Positions 17,652 through 25,570 of a stretch of 64,000 bases of DNA are shown piece by piece. The stretch covers positions 62,001-126,000 of the forward strand of contig NZ_BAABAL010000007.1 of the NCBI RefSeq assembly GCF_039537405.1, read 5' to 3'. Every line of letters begins with the position of its first letter. Positions within the stretch are counted from its first letter, which is position 1. The notes below the pieces were generated by a model, which was not told the origin of the DNA, did not search any database, and saw only the letters and a program-made list of their open reading frames with translations. Source of the stretch: Allokutzneria multivorans (GTDB taxonomy: Bacteria > Actinomycetota > Actinomycetes > Mycobacteriales > Pseudonocardiaceae). A program made the position numbers and the translations under genes.

Positions 17652-17666
17652 GATAACGGCGCTATC
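17652..17666. promoter_or_regulatory. Conserved near-palindrome upstream of membrane paralog 2
   Basis: Same GATAACGGCGCTATC sequence as at 17176-17190, again 20 bases before the ATG. Conservation of sequence and spacing in both copies is the evidence for function. Confidence 0.5.
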
Positions 17667-17802
17667 CAGTTGTTCGGTGACGTCGTGCGGAACAGGGCGC
17701 TGAACAGGGCTCCGAACGCTGCTCAGGAGCGCGTCGAACACCACCCGCGTGTCCATCGCCGGTTTGCCCCCGCGCGCGCCCGATCTTCGCAACGATGTCG
17801 TC

Positions 17803-18918
17803 ATGACGGACTACGGCGTCGACACCGACCGGCACGCACTGGTGGCGATGTGGAGCTCGGGCCTGGGCAACACCGCGCACACCGCCGCGGACCTCCCCGA
17901 CAAGGTCACCACCGACCAGGCGCTGTTGCTGACGCACGTGCTCAACGGGCTCTCCAGGGCGGCGTGGCGGACCTACACCCATCCCGCGAGCCCGCTGGAC
18001 GACGCCGAGCTGGACCTGGAGGGCGAGGGCTGGGAACGCGTCGACGAGCGCGCGGCGCTGGCCGACGTGGTGGAGGCGATCCGCTCGCCGAACCTGCCCG
18101 AGGACGGGATGCTGCTGGAGTCCTACAGCCCGGTGATCGAGTCGGCGCACCGCGTCGGCAGGGAACTGCACGGCATCTCCGACGCCGGGCTGACCGAGCA
18201 GCTGGTCACCGAGGTGGAGGCGGAGCTGGCCGCCATCGAGGCGGCCGAGCGCGGCGACCTCACCGGGCGCGCCCGCCAGGCCGTGCGCCTGACCAGGGCG
18301 GACGCCTCGCCGTTGCAGGTGGCCGCCGCGGACGCGCTGCTGCAGAACGACCCGCTGGGCTCGACGGCGTTGTTCAGCGAGGTCGACGCGACGGCCGCGT
18401 CGGTGGCCGCCGCGCACTGGCTCCAGGTGGCCGCGGAGATCGCCGCCGAGATGGCCGAGACCGCGCCGACCGAGGTGGTGATCGAGGCCGACGACCTGGA
18501 GCCGCTGGCCGTGGACACCCCGACGCTGGTGCTGGAGCGGTTGGCCAACGGCGAGACCCCGCGCCAGGTGGTGACGGACCTGGTCGGCGACGCGATGGCC
18601 GTGGCGGACGGTCGCATCCCCGATGTCGAGGGCTTGATGGTGATGCTCGTGCAGGCCGGCGAGGACCTCAGCGCCGACGACGAGGACTTCGAGGCCACGG
18701 TGCCCGACCGGATCACGCCGCTGGACCCCGTGCGCCCCGCCCACGACCTGCTGGAGGACCTGCTCGACGGCATCAGGGGCTGCTGGCTGCTCTACCGCGC
18801 GTACGAGGACGACGCCGCTCCGCCGAACACCCCGGCCCCGCAGCGCGCCGACCGCGACAAGGCGTTCTTCGACCGCGTCCGCAAGGAGGCGCTCGCCCGG
18901 CAGGATCGCCTGCTCTAA
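17803..18918 (+). CDS. Hypothetical acidic cytosolic protein
   Basis: A 371-residue, strongly acidic, mostly alpha-helical protein (many Glu/Asp/Ala/Leu segments, for example VEAELAAIEAAERGDL). It has no signal peptide, membrane segment or motif that I recognise. The ATG at 17803 is the first start that gives protein-like sequence (MTDYGVDTDRHALVAM); upstream codons in frame look non-coding. It ends seven bases before the GTG of the truncated SARP gene, so the two are probably co-transcribed. Codon use is normal for the window. Confidence 0.65.
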   Translation: MTDYGVDTDRHALVAMWSSGLGNTAHTAADLPDKVTTDQALLLTHVLNGLSRAAWRTYTHPASPLDDAELDLEGEGWERVDERAALADVVEAIRSPNLPEDGMLLESYSPVIESAHRVGRELHGISDAGLTEQLVTEVEAELAAIEAAERGDLTGRARQAVRLTRADASPLQVAAADALLQNDPLGSTALFSEVDATAASVAAAHWLQVAAEIAAEMAETAPTEVVIEADDLEPLAVDTPTLVLERLANGETPRQVVTDLVGDAMAVADGRIPDVEGLMVMLVQAGEDLSADDEDFEATVPDRITPLDPVRPAHDLLEDLLDGIRGCWLLYRAYEDDAAPPNTPAPQRADRDKAFFDRVRKEALARQDRLL

Positions 18919-18925
18919 TGGGCGC

Positions 18926-20200
18926 GTGTGGTTCGGAGTGCTCGGCGAGCTGCTCGCGCTGCGGGACGGGCGGCGCGTCGAGCTGCCCGCCGGGCGCGCG
19001 CGGGCGATGCTCACCGTGCTGCTCGTGGAGCTGGGCGAGGTGGTCCCGCTCCGCGTGCTGAGCGAGCGCGTGTGGGGGCCCGATGCTCCGCCCAGGGCCG
19101 GGAACACCTTGCGCGCCTACGCTTCGCGGCTGCGGGAGGCTCTGCCCGGTGTGGAGGTCGAGCGCACCGGCGACGGCTACCGGCTCAGCGTGCCGGAGGA
19201 GGACGTCGACCTGCACCGCTTCCGCGCGTTGGCTGCTCGGGACCCGGGCGCCGCTCTGGCGCTGTGGCGCGGAACCCCACTGTCCGAAGTGGACAGCCCG
19301 TGGGCTGATGACGCGCGGACCGCGCTGCTCGCCGAGCGGCTCAGCGTCGCGTTGGACCACAACGACGTCCAGCTCCGCGACGCCGGGCACGGCGGCCTGC
19401 TGCCGAACCTCCTGTCCTGCGAGGTCGAGGACCCCGCGCACGAGCGGCAGATCGGTCAGGTCCTGCTCGGGCTCTACGGCTCGCGGTCAGCACCGTCCGG
19501 CCCGGTCCCGCGAGAACTCCCTGAAGCACCAACGGGTTTCGTCGGTCGGGGCGGTGAGCTGGCCGCGCTCGAACGGCGGTTCGCGATCCAGCGCGAGGAG
19601 GGCGCCGTCACGCTGTCCGTGCACGGGCGGCGCGGGGTCGGCAAGAGCTGGCTCGCGCTGCGGTGGGCGCACGACAACCTGGATCGCTTTCCAGATGGGC
19701 AACGCTACGTCGATCTCAGCGGGCCTTCCGTTGAGCCTGCGGAGTCCGAGGGGCGGATGCTGCTCGTGCTGGACAACGCGCGTGAAGTCTCGCAGTTGCA
19801 ACCGTTCCTGCCCGACGATCCCGCGTGCACCGTGCTCGTCACGAGCCGGGAGGCGATCACCGTCGGCGGCGCACAACCGCTCCGGCTCGATCCGCTCGGC
19901 GAGCGCCACGCGCGGGACTTGATCACCGAACACCTTGGCGCACAACGCGTCCAGGCCGAACCGGCGGCGGTGAACGAGCTGTTGAGCTACTGCGACGGAC
20001 TGCCGCTCTCGCTCGGGATCATCACCGCGCGCGCAGGTGCGGCTCCTTTGGCGGAGCTGGCGAAGCAGCTGCGCGAGTACGCCGCGCAGCTGGCCTGGCT
20101 GGACGCCGACGACGCTGAGCTGAACCTGCGCGTCGTGCTGACGGTCAACCAGTCGCCCGCAGCTCCCGGGGAACCAGGACGACTTCGCAGTCTCGGGTGA
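18926..20200 (+). CDS. AfsR/SARP-type regulator, C-terminally truncated
   Basis: A 424-residue relative of AfsR. Residues ~1-95 form the OmpR-type winged helix (VLSERVWGPDAP, NTLRAYASRLREAL). About 95-185 is a shortened BTAD region, and ~190-400 is an NB-ARC ATPase: GRRGVGKSW P-loop (~235), MLLVLDNARE Walker B, a TSREAI sensor and CDGLPLSL. Family members normally continue with a winged helix and often TPRs. Here the chain stops soon after the GLPL motif, and its last 56 bases run antisense into the 3' end of clpX. This looks like a deletion that removed the C-terminal half. It may be a non-functional remnant or an ATPase-trimmed regulator. Confidence 0.75.
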   Translation: MWFGVLGELLALRDGRRVELPAGRARAMLTVLLVELGEVVPLRVLSERVWGPDAPPRAGNTLRAYASRLREALPGVEVERTGDGYRLSVPEEDVDLHRFRALAARDPGAALALWRGTPLSEVDSPWADDARTALLAERLSVALDHNDVQLRDAGHGGLLPNLLSCEVEDPAHERQIGQVLLGLYGSRSAPSGPVPRELPEAPTGFVGRGGELAALERRFAIQREEGAVTLSVHGRRGVGKSWLALRWAHDNLDRFPDGQRYVDLSGPSVEPAESEGRMLLVLDNAREVSQLQPFLPDDPACTVLVTSREAITVGGAQPLRLDPLGERHARDLITEHLGAQRVQAEPAAVNELLSYCDGLPLSLGIITARAGAAPLAELAKQLREYAAQLAWLDADDAELNLRVVLTVNQSPAAPGEPGRLRSLG

Positions 20201-21314
20201 CGAGGACCTTGGCCACGTCGTCGCGGCTGGGCACCTCGTACATCGCGGGCAGCAGCAGTTCCTCCAGCACCGCCCGCGCGGCCCTCGCGCCCGTGCCCAG
20301 GTTCAGCGCCCGCTCGGCGATCGCCGGGAGCGCGCCCCTGGCGAACTCCAGCTCCACTCCGTCGTAGCGGAACAGCTCGCGGTACTGGCGCACCAACGCG
20401 TTGCGCGGCTCGGTCAGCACGCGGGTCAGCGTCATCCGGTCCATCGGCCGCACCGAGGTGACGACCGGCAGGCGGCCGACGAACTCCGGGATCAGCCCGA
20501 AGTCGACCAGCTCGCGCGTGGTCGGCCGGTCGCTCTCCGGCTCTTGGCGGACACTCCCGAACCCGATCGAGGTGCCGGTCTTCCTTTCCAGGCCGGGGAA
20601 AGCGCCCGCCGCGATGAACAGCACGTTCTTCGTGTCGATCTTGAGAAATTCCTCGTGCGGGTGCTTGCGGCCACCCTGCGGCGGCACGCTCGCGACCGTG
20701 CCCTCCAGGATCTTCAGCAGCGCCTGCTGCACGCCCTCACCGGAGACGTCCCTGGTGATCGACGCGCCCTCGCTCTTGCGGCCGATCTTGTCCACCTCGT
20801 CGAGGTAGACGATCCCGCGCTCGGCCCGCTCCATGTCGTAGTCGGCCGCCTGGATGAGCTTGAGCAGGATGTTCTCCACGTCCTCGCCCACGTAGCCCGC
20901 CTGGGTCAGCGAGGTCGCGTCCACCAGCGCGAAGGGCACGTCCAGCAGCTTCGCCAGCGTCTGCGCGAGGTAGGTCTTGCCGCAGCCCGTCGGCCCCATG
21001 AGCAGCACGTTCGACTTGCCCAGCTCCGTGTCTCCGCTGTCTCCGGCTCGCTTGTAGTGGTTGTAGACCGCCACCGAGAGAACGCGTTTGGCCTCGTCCT
21101 GGCCGATCACGTACTCGTCGAGCTTCTCCCGCAGCTCACGCGGCCTCAGCAGGCGCGCTTCCGGGACGGGCGCGGCTTCCTCCTCGTTGGCCAGCTCCGT
21201 GCACAGCCCGACGCAGCCGTCGCAGATGTAGACGCCCACAGGCCCCGCGATGAGCCTGCGCACCTGCTCCTGCCCCATGCCGCAGAACGAGCATTTCGGC
21301 AGGTCCTGACGCAC
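20145..21314 (-). CDS. clpX: ClpX-type AAA+ unfoldase
   Basis: A 389-residue ClpX. It has the N-terminal zinc-binding domain (Cys8, 11, 31, 34), Walker A GPTGCGKT (107-114), pore loop GYVG (140-143), Walker B with Asp172-Glu173, the RKH loop (216-218) and the IGF loop (250-252) that docks onto ClpP. All are present, so it should unfold substrates for ClpP. GTG at 21314 is chosen because AGGAGG stands exactly five bases upstream; a GTG six codons earlier lacks such a site. The main actinomycete clpX usually lies next to clpP; no clpP is here, so this may be a second ClpX (inference). It is about 35 residues shorter than typical ClpX. Confidence 0.88.
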   Translation of the reverse strand: MRQDLPKCSFCGMGQEQVRRLIAGPVGVYICDGCVGLCTELANEEEAAPVPEARLLRPRELREKLDEYVIGQDEAKRVLSVAVYNHYKRAGDSGDTELGKSNVLLMGPTGCGKTYLAQTLAKLLDVPFALVDATSLTQAGYVGEDVENILLKLIQAADYDMERAERGIVYLDEVDKIGRKSEGASITRDVSGEGVQQALLKILEGTVASVPPQGGRKHPHEEFLKIDTKNVLFIAAGAFPGLERKTGTSIGFGSVRQEPESDRPTTRELVDFGLIPEFVGRLPVVTSVRPMDRMTLTRVLTEPRNALVRQYRELFRYDGVELEFARGALPAIAERALNLGTGARAARAVLEELLLPAMYEVPSRDDVAKVLVTRDCEVVLVPRELRATG

Positions 21315-21409
21315 GGCAGCCTCCTGAGTCACGCACTGAGATGATGCGCCCAGATGTTCAGATCATCCAGCCTACCTCCCCCCGCCCCACCCCCGAAGTC
21401 CACTTAGCC

Positions 21410-21485
21410 CTGAACGGGTCGTTTGGTGCGTTGAGCGCACTAAACGACCCGTTCAGTGCCCTCAGCGCACCAAACGAGGCGTTCG
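21410..21485. repeat. Three 30-bp palindromic repeat units
   Basis: Units begin at 21413, 21443 and 21473 on an exact 30-bp period with cores like AACGGGTCGTTT and AACGACCCGTTC. The first two are oriented so that 21410-21456 forms one hairpin with arms of about 20 bases (outer arms CTGAACGGGTCG and CGACCCGTTCAG). It lies downstream of the pucR end and about 100 bases upstream of clpX, so it may act as a terminator. The same family forms nine units at 42025-42292. Confidence 0.75.
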
Positions 21486-21544
21486 CGGGCGACGCGGTGG
21501 CTCGCGGGCGGCAGCGCGGGGAGCGGAGTGCCACCGCGCGCGGG

Positions 21545-22999
21545 TCAGTGGGCGCTGAGCAGGGAGTAGCAGGCGAGGTGGAGGGCGAGGCGTTGCTCGG
21601 GCGAGTCGAGGTCGACGCCACGCGCGCGAATGCGTTCGATCCGGCTGAGCACGGTGTTGCGGTGCACGCCGAGCCGAGCGGCGGCTTGGCCGGTCGAACC
21701 CGCGCAGTCCAGCAGCGCGACCAACGCGGCGAGCAGCACGTCAGCGTCCGGAGCCGCGAGCAGGTCGGCCAGAGCGACGCGCGCGGCGGCGGCGACATCG
21801 GACACGGGAATGCAGGCGAGCACGGCACGTGGACCTAGAGCACCGAAAAGCTCAACGGTCTCACCGTCACGGCGACCGGCGACGGCAGCGGCGAGCCGGG
21901 CCTCGTCGACGGAGCGCCGCAAGCCAGGAACTCCTTCTCCCGCAAGGCCAACGCCCGCGGCGAGCTGCAAGGGACGCGTGGCCGACAGGTACGGGCGGAG
22001 CAGCGAAGCGAGAGCGGACGGCCCCTCCGCCCCGGTCCACCAGCTCACCCAACCCTCGCCGCGCGGGATCAGCGGCAGGTGCGGGAAAGCCTCCTGCCAC
22101 GCCGCGATCACCCGGGGCGCCGCCGCCTCCAGGTCAGCGGCCTCGCGGACCTGGAGGAACACCGCGATGTGCGTGCCGTCGACCGACCACCCGGCCGCAC
22201 GCGCCGCCTCGGCATCACCGTTCTCGCCGAGCAGCTGGTTGAGCAGCACGCGATCGCTCGCCGACTGCTGCACGGGGCGCAGCCACGCGCGACCGACGCA
22301 CGCGGCCAGCGGAGCACGCGCCAGGCCCAGTACCGTGCGCACGGTCAGGGACCACGACGGCGACCACGCGGCGAGCTGTCCGACCAACCGCGCCCACGGT
22401 CGGCCGTCGGGGCCGGGCACGTGCACCTCGACGCGACGCTCTCCGGAGGCCTGATCAGCGGCGGCGCGCCCGGCGAGCACGTGCCCGTCCTCGGCGATGA
22501 GCGCGACCTGCACGCCGGGGACCTCGGTGTTGATCACTCCGACGATGTCGCGGAGGGTGCCGCGTTCCCCGAAGAGCACGGCGCAGCGCGCGGTCAGCCG
22601 TGCGCGCGCCGCATCGGTGTCGGCAACGGCGGCGGACAGCTCCAGCGCGTGCCGCGCGGGGTCGGCGACCACGAACAGCGGCACGCGGAGGCGCTCGGCG
22701 AGCTGCGCGGTGGGGTTGCCGACGGCGATGTCGGCGGGGGCGATCACGCAGGAGGCGTTGCGCTCCCAGGCCAACCGCAGCGCGGACTCCAACGCCCACG
22801 CGCCCTGCGCGGCGGTGCCGTGCAGCACCACGGCGGAGTGCGGCTCGCACTGCCGGATCTCCTCCAGCTCGGCGACCAGGACGACGCCCGCGACCTGGCG
22901 GTCCAGCTCCTCCCCCGCGAACACCTTGGCCTGGCCGAGCGGCCCGAACTGGACCAGCTCGGCGACGCTGAGCTGCTCGACGACGTCCTTGCGGATCAC
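21545..22999 (-). CDS. PucR family transcriptional regulator
   Basis: A 484-residue regulator. The N-terminal part (about 1-130) fits the PucR N-terminal domain, the middle is a GGDEF-like regulatory region, and the C-terminus is the PucR helix-turn-helix: AARLGVHRNTVLSRIERI near residue 450. PucR-type proteins sense purine or related nitrogen compounds and activate catabolic operons. The GTG start overlaps the stop of the DUF917 gene by four bases (GTGA), so it is the last gene of the hydantoinase-like transcript and is likely its own regulator. The 30-bp repeats follow its stop. Confidence 0.85.
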   Translation of the reverse strand: MIRKDVVEQLSVAELVQFGPLGQAKVFAGEELDRQVAGVVLVAELEEIRQCEPHSAVVLHGTAAQGAWALESALRLAWERNASCVIAPADIAVGNPTAQLAERLRVPLFVVADPARHALELSAAVADTDAARARLTARCAVLFGERGTLRDIVGVINTEVPGVQVALIAEDGHVLAGRAAADQASGERRVEVHVPGPDGRPWARLVGQLAAWSPSWSLTVRTVLGLARAPLAACVGRAWLRPVQQSASDRVLLNQLLGENGDAEAARAAGWSVDGTHIAVFLQVREAADLEAAAPRVIAAWQEAFPHLPLIPRGEGWVSWWTGAEGPSALASLLRPYLSATRPLQLAAGVGLAGEGVPGLRRSVDEARLAAAVAGRRDGETVELFGALGPRAVLACIPVSDVAAAARVALADLLAAPDADVLLAALVALLDCAGSTGQAAARLGVHRNTVLSRIERIRARGVDLDSPEQRLALHLACYSLLSAH

Positions 23000-24087
23000 C
23001 TGGCGCCCTCCTCGCGTGGGTGCTCGACCGGGAAGCCGAACGCGCGCGGCCCGGCCAGCGCCAGTCCGGCGCCGCTGTGCCACATCGGGTCGGCGGGCAT
23101 GACGAGCACGTCCACGTCGTTGCCGACGGCGACCCGCTCCAGGCCGACGATGTGCGGTTCGCGCTGGTCCAGCAGGCACAGCACGTCCGGGACGGCCGCG
23201 CTGACCACGCCGTCGACCACCGCGAGGAAGATCTCGCTCTGGCCCTCCAGCCTGATCATCCGCCCGGCCGGTCCAGGCTCTGCGACCACGACGCTGGTCG
23301 GCGCGGCCGGGTACTGCCGCGCTCCGACGGTCCTGGTCGCGTGGCCGAGCTCGACGACCCGTCCGCCGCCCAGAACCCGCGCTCCCGCAACGGAAGCGAG
23401 CCCGGCCAGCAGCGTGGCGCGGTCGGGGGCGCCGAGCAGCAGCCTGCCCGCCTCCACCACCCTGCTGGTCGAGCCCCGGATCGCGCACTTCGCCAGTTCG
23501 TCCACAGTGGACGGATAAGTGGCGCACAGCATGAACCCGCCCGCGGCCTGCATCGCCGAGCGCAGCAGCAGCTCCGAGCGCGCGGTGGAGGTGTCCAGCA
23601 CCATCACATCCCCGGCGAGGCTGACGGCGGCGAGCGGACCGATCGGCAGCCCGGCCAGCGCGTAGGTGGTCTGGCTCACCAGCGGCAGAACGCGCCCCAT
23701 GCCGTCGCAGTCGACCAGCGGCAGACCGAGCGCAGAGGCGGCGGCCACGGGCGCGAAAGCGTTGGGGCCACTGGCGTTCAGCGAGACGATCGCGTCGACA
23801 CGACGGCCCAGCCGGGCTTCTAGCGCGCGCACCGCGGCGACCGCCTCGTCGCCGGAGGGCGGCAGTTCGAGCATCGGGCCGAAGCCTCCGATCGCCCCGA
23901 TGGCCACGCACAGCGCGTCGCCGTCCAGCTCGTCGAGGCCGACCATGCGCACCGGCCCGCGCTCGCGCAGCAGTTCGGCGATGTTGGCCAGCGCGCCGTC
24001 GAAGTGCGTGCTGCCGGCGGAAGAACACGTCAGCTGGCTGCCCGCTTCCAGCGCGGGCAGGTCGTCAACGGTGATCTCGGTGATCAC
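22996..24087 (-). CDS. DUF917 family protein (S-methylthiohydantoin desulfurase-like)
   Basis: A 363-residue member of the DUF917/S-Me-THD family, recognised from its GDELDGDALCVAIGAIGGFGP-like start (here GLDELDGDALCV and AIGAIGGFGP), DCDGMGRVLPLV, and the C-terminal VMPADPMWHSG. The N-terminal glycine-rich motif of the family is replaced by CSSAGSTHFDGA, which is unusual. Members co-occur with hydantoinase/oxoprolinase genes, as here. It overlaps both neighbours by four bases (24084-24087 and 22996-22999). A role in hydantoin or thiohydantoin breakdown is inference from the family and the operon. Confidence 0.8.
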   Translation of the reverse strand: MITEITVDDLPALEAGSQLTCSSAGSTHFDGALANIAELLRERGPVRMVGLDELDGDALCVAIGAIGGFGPMLELPPSGDEAVAAVRALEARLGRRVDAIVSLNASGPNAFAPVAAASALGLPLVDCDGMGRVLPLVSQTTYALAGLPIGPLAAVSLAGDVMVLDTSTARSELLLRSAMQAAGGFMLCATYPSTVDELAKCAIRGSTSRVVEAGRLLLGAPDRATLLAGLASVAGARVLGGGRVVELGHATRTVGARQYPAAPTSVVVAEPGPAGRMIRLEGQSEIFLAVVDGVVSAAVPDVLCLLDQREPHIVGLERVAVGNDVDVLVMPADPMWHSGAGLALAGPRAFGFPVEHPREEGAR

Positions 24088-25439
24088 GCCCGCTCCCCCT
24101 CCGGCTCGCTGCTCGCGCGCACGTGCAGCCGGTAGACGTCGCGCCCCAGGAACGCCAGCGCCGTCGCGACCGAGCTGATCACGCGCTCGCTGCCGGGGTG
24201 AGCGCCCGCGGCGGCGACCAGGGTCATGGCCTGGCGCTCGGCGAGGTGTTGCTGCCGTTGGAGTTCCTCCAGCGTGTCAGCGGGAACCACGATGTCCAGC
24301 CAGGCGCTCGGTTCGCTGCACGCGGCGCCGACCGCGCTGGCGTTGGCCTCCGAGCGCATCGGCACCAGCTCGGGGATGTCGGCGCACAACCGGTCGGCGA
24401 CCTCCGTGCCCTCGCGGTCGAACGCGGCGACCACGCGCGGACCGACCAGCGTGCGCAGCTCGGCGGCGAGCGCGGGTTCGGCGGCACTTCCCCGGACGTT
24501 GAGCACCGGGATCGGGCTCACCGTGCGGACGCTGAGCTTGCCCGCCAGGTCGGGGGCGATCATGGGGAGCCCGGCGTCCACGCGGCCGAGCGAGATGAGC
24601 CCGCGCGCGGCGAGCACCACGTGCGCGTCCAGCCTGCGGGTCAGCACGGCGGAGCCGGTCAGCACGGTCGCGGCGTCCGAGCCGAGGCTGCGCACCGGGA
24701 CCGAGCGCAGCCGCTTCGCCGACACCCTTCCACCATCCCCGGTGGCGAACCAGCAGCTCGGCGAACCGGGCACCGCCGCCGTCACGCGCTCGCAGCGCTC
24801 GATCAGATCCTCGGCGGTGGTCAGCAGAGCGGCGTTGATGATCGTCGTGGCGTCGCGTTCGAGCAGCCCGAGCCCGCCCGCGTCACCGGAGAGGCGGATG
24901 CGCAGGTCAGGGAACTCCTCGCGGAGCCGGGCCGCGATGGCTTCCTCGTGCGCGACGCTGTTGGAGGCCCCGGTCGCGGTGATCGTGAGCGTGCCCAGTC
25001 CCGCCGCGCGCGCCTCGGTGGCCGCGCGCACCGCCGCGTCGAGGTCGACCGGAACCAGCTCCGAGCCGAAGAGGTCGTGTCCGCCGGTGACCGCTCCGCG
25101 CCAGGACACCAGGGAGCGCACCAGCTCGGAAGGATGCGCGAGCGCTCGCGGCGCGCGCGGCAGGACCAGCAGCGATGCGACCGGCACTGCGGGCAGGACG
25201 GTGAACGGCGGCGGGGAAGGGGCTCGTGGACCGACCGCCAGCAGGGCGTGCTCGAACAGCTCCGTGACGCTCCAGACGACGGAGTCCACTGTGGACGGTG
25301 CGGCGGCGGCGAGTTCGCGCACGAGCGCGGGAAGGCCGCGCCAACCCCCGTCCGAACGGCGCGCGGCGGCGAGCACCTGGCCGGAGTGCGCGAGTGCGGC
25401 TTCGGCACCGGACGCGCCCAGCCGGACCCCGATGCGCAT
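24084..25439 (-). CDS. Hydantoinase/oxoprolinase-like protein, degenerate
   Basis: A 451-residue protein with the layout of HyuA-type hydantoinase/oxoprolinase proteins that pair with DUF917 genes: an N-terminal sugar-kinase-like strand (MRIGVRLGASGAEAAL), a middle TLTITATGASNSVAHEEAIAAR segment and a C-terminal RxVxxFDREGTEVADRL region. The canonical nucleotide-binding DIGGTFTD motif is not present (RLGASGAEAAL instead), so ATP-driven ring opening is doubtful and it may be structural or regulatory. The start is ATG 131 bases after the hyuB stop; the end overlaps DUF917 by four bases (ATGA). Family call is moderate. Confidence 0.55.
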   Translation of the reverse strand: MRIGVRLGASGAEAALAHSGQVLAAARRSDGGWRGLPALVRELAAAAPSTVDSVVWSVTELFEHALLAVGPRAPSPPPFTVLPAVPVASLLVLPRAPRALAHPSELVRSLVSWRGAVTGGHDLFGSELVPVDLDAAVRAATEARAAGLGTLTITATGASNSVAHEEAIAARLREEFPDLRIRLSGDAGGLGLLERDATTIINAALLTTAEDLIERCERVTAAVPGSPSCWFATGDGGRVSAKRLRSVPVRSLGSDAATVLTGSAVLTRRLDAHVVLAARGLISLGRVDAGLPMIAPDLAGKLSVRTVSPIPVLNVRGSAAEPALAAELRTLVGPRVVAAFDREGTEVADRLCADIPELVPMRSEANASAVGAACSEPSAWLDIVVPADTLEELQRQQHLAERQAMTLVAAAGAHPGSERVISSVATALAFLGRDVYRLHVRASSEPEGERA

Positions 25440-25570
25440 GAACTCCCCCGATGGCCGTTCGTCGGCTCCCGGCAGAGATCAATACACCGTGGCGGCTCCC
25501 CTGTCGAACCGCTGTCAACCGTCCTGAGTAGTCCAACCCCGGCTCCCGCCCTCCCGGCGGAGGTGCGGGG

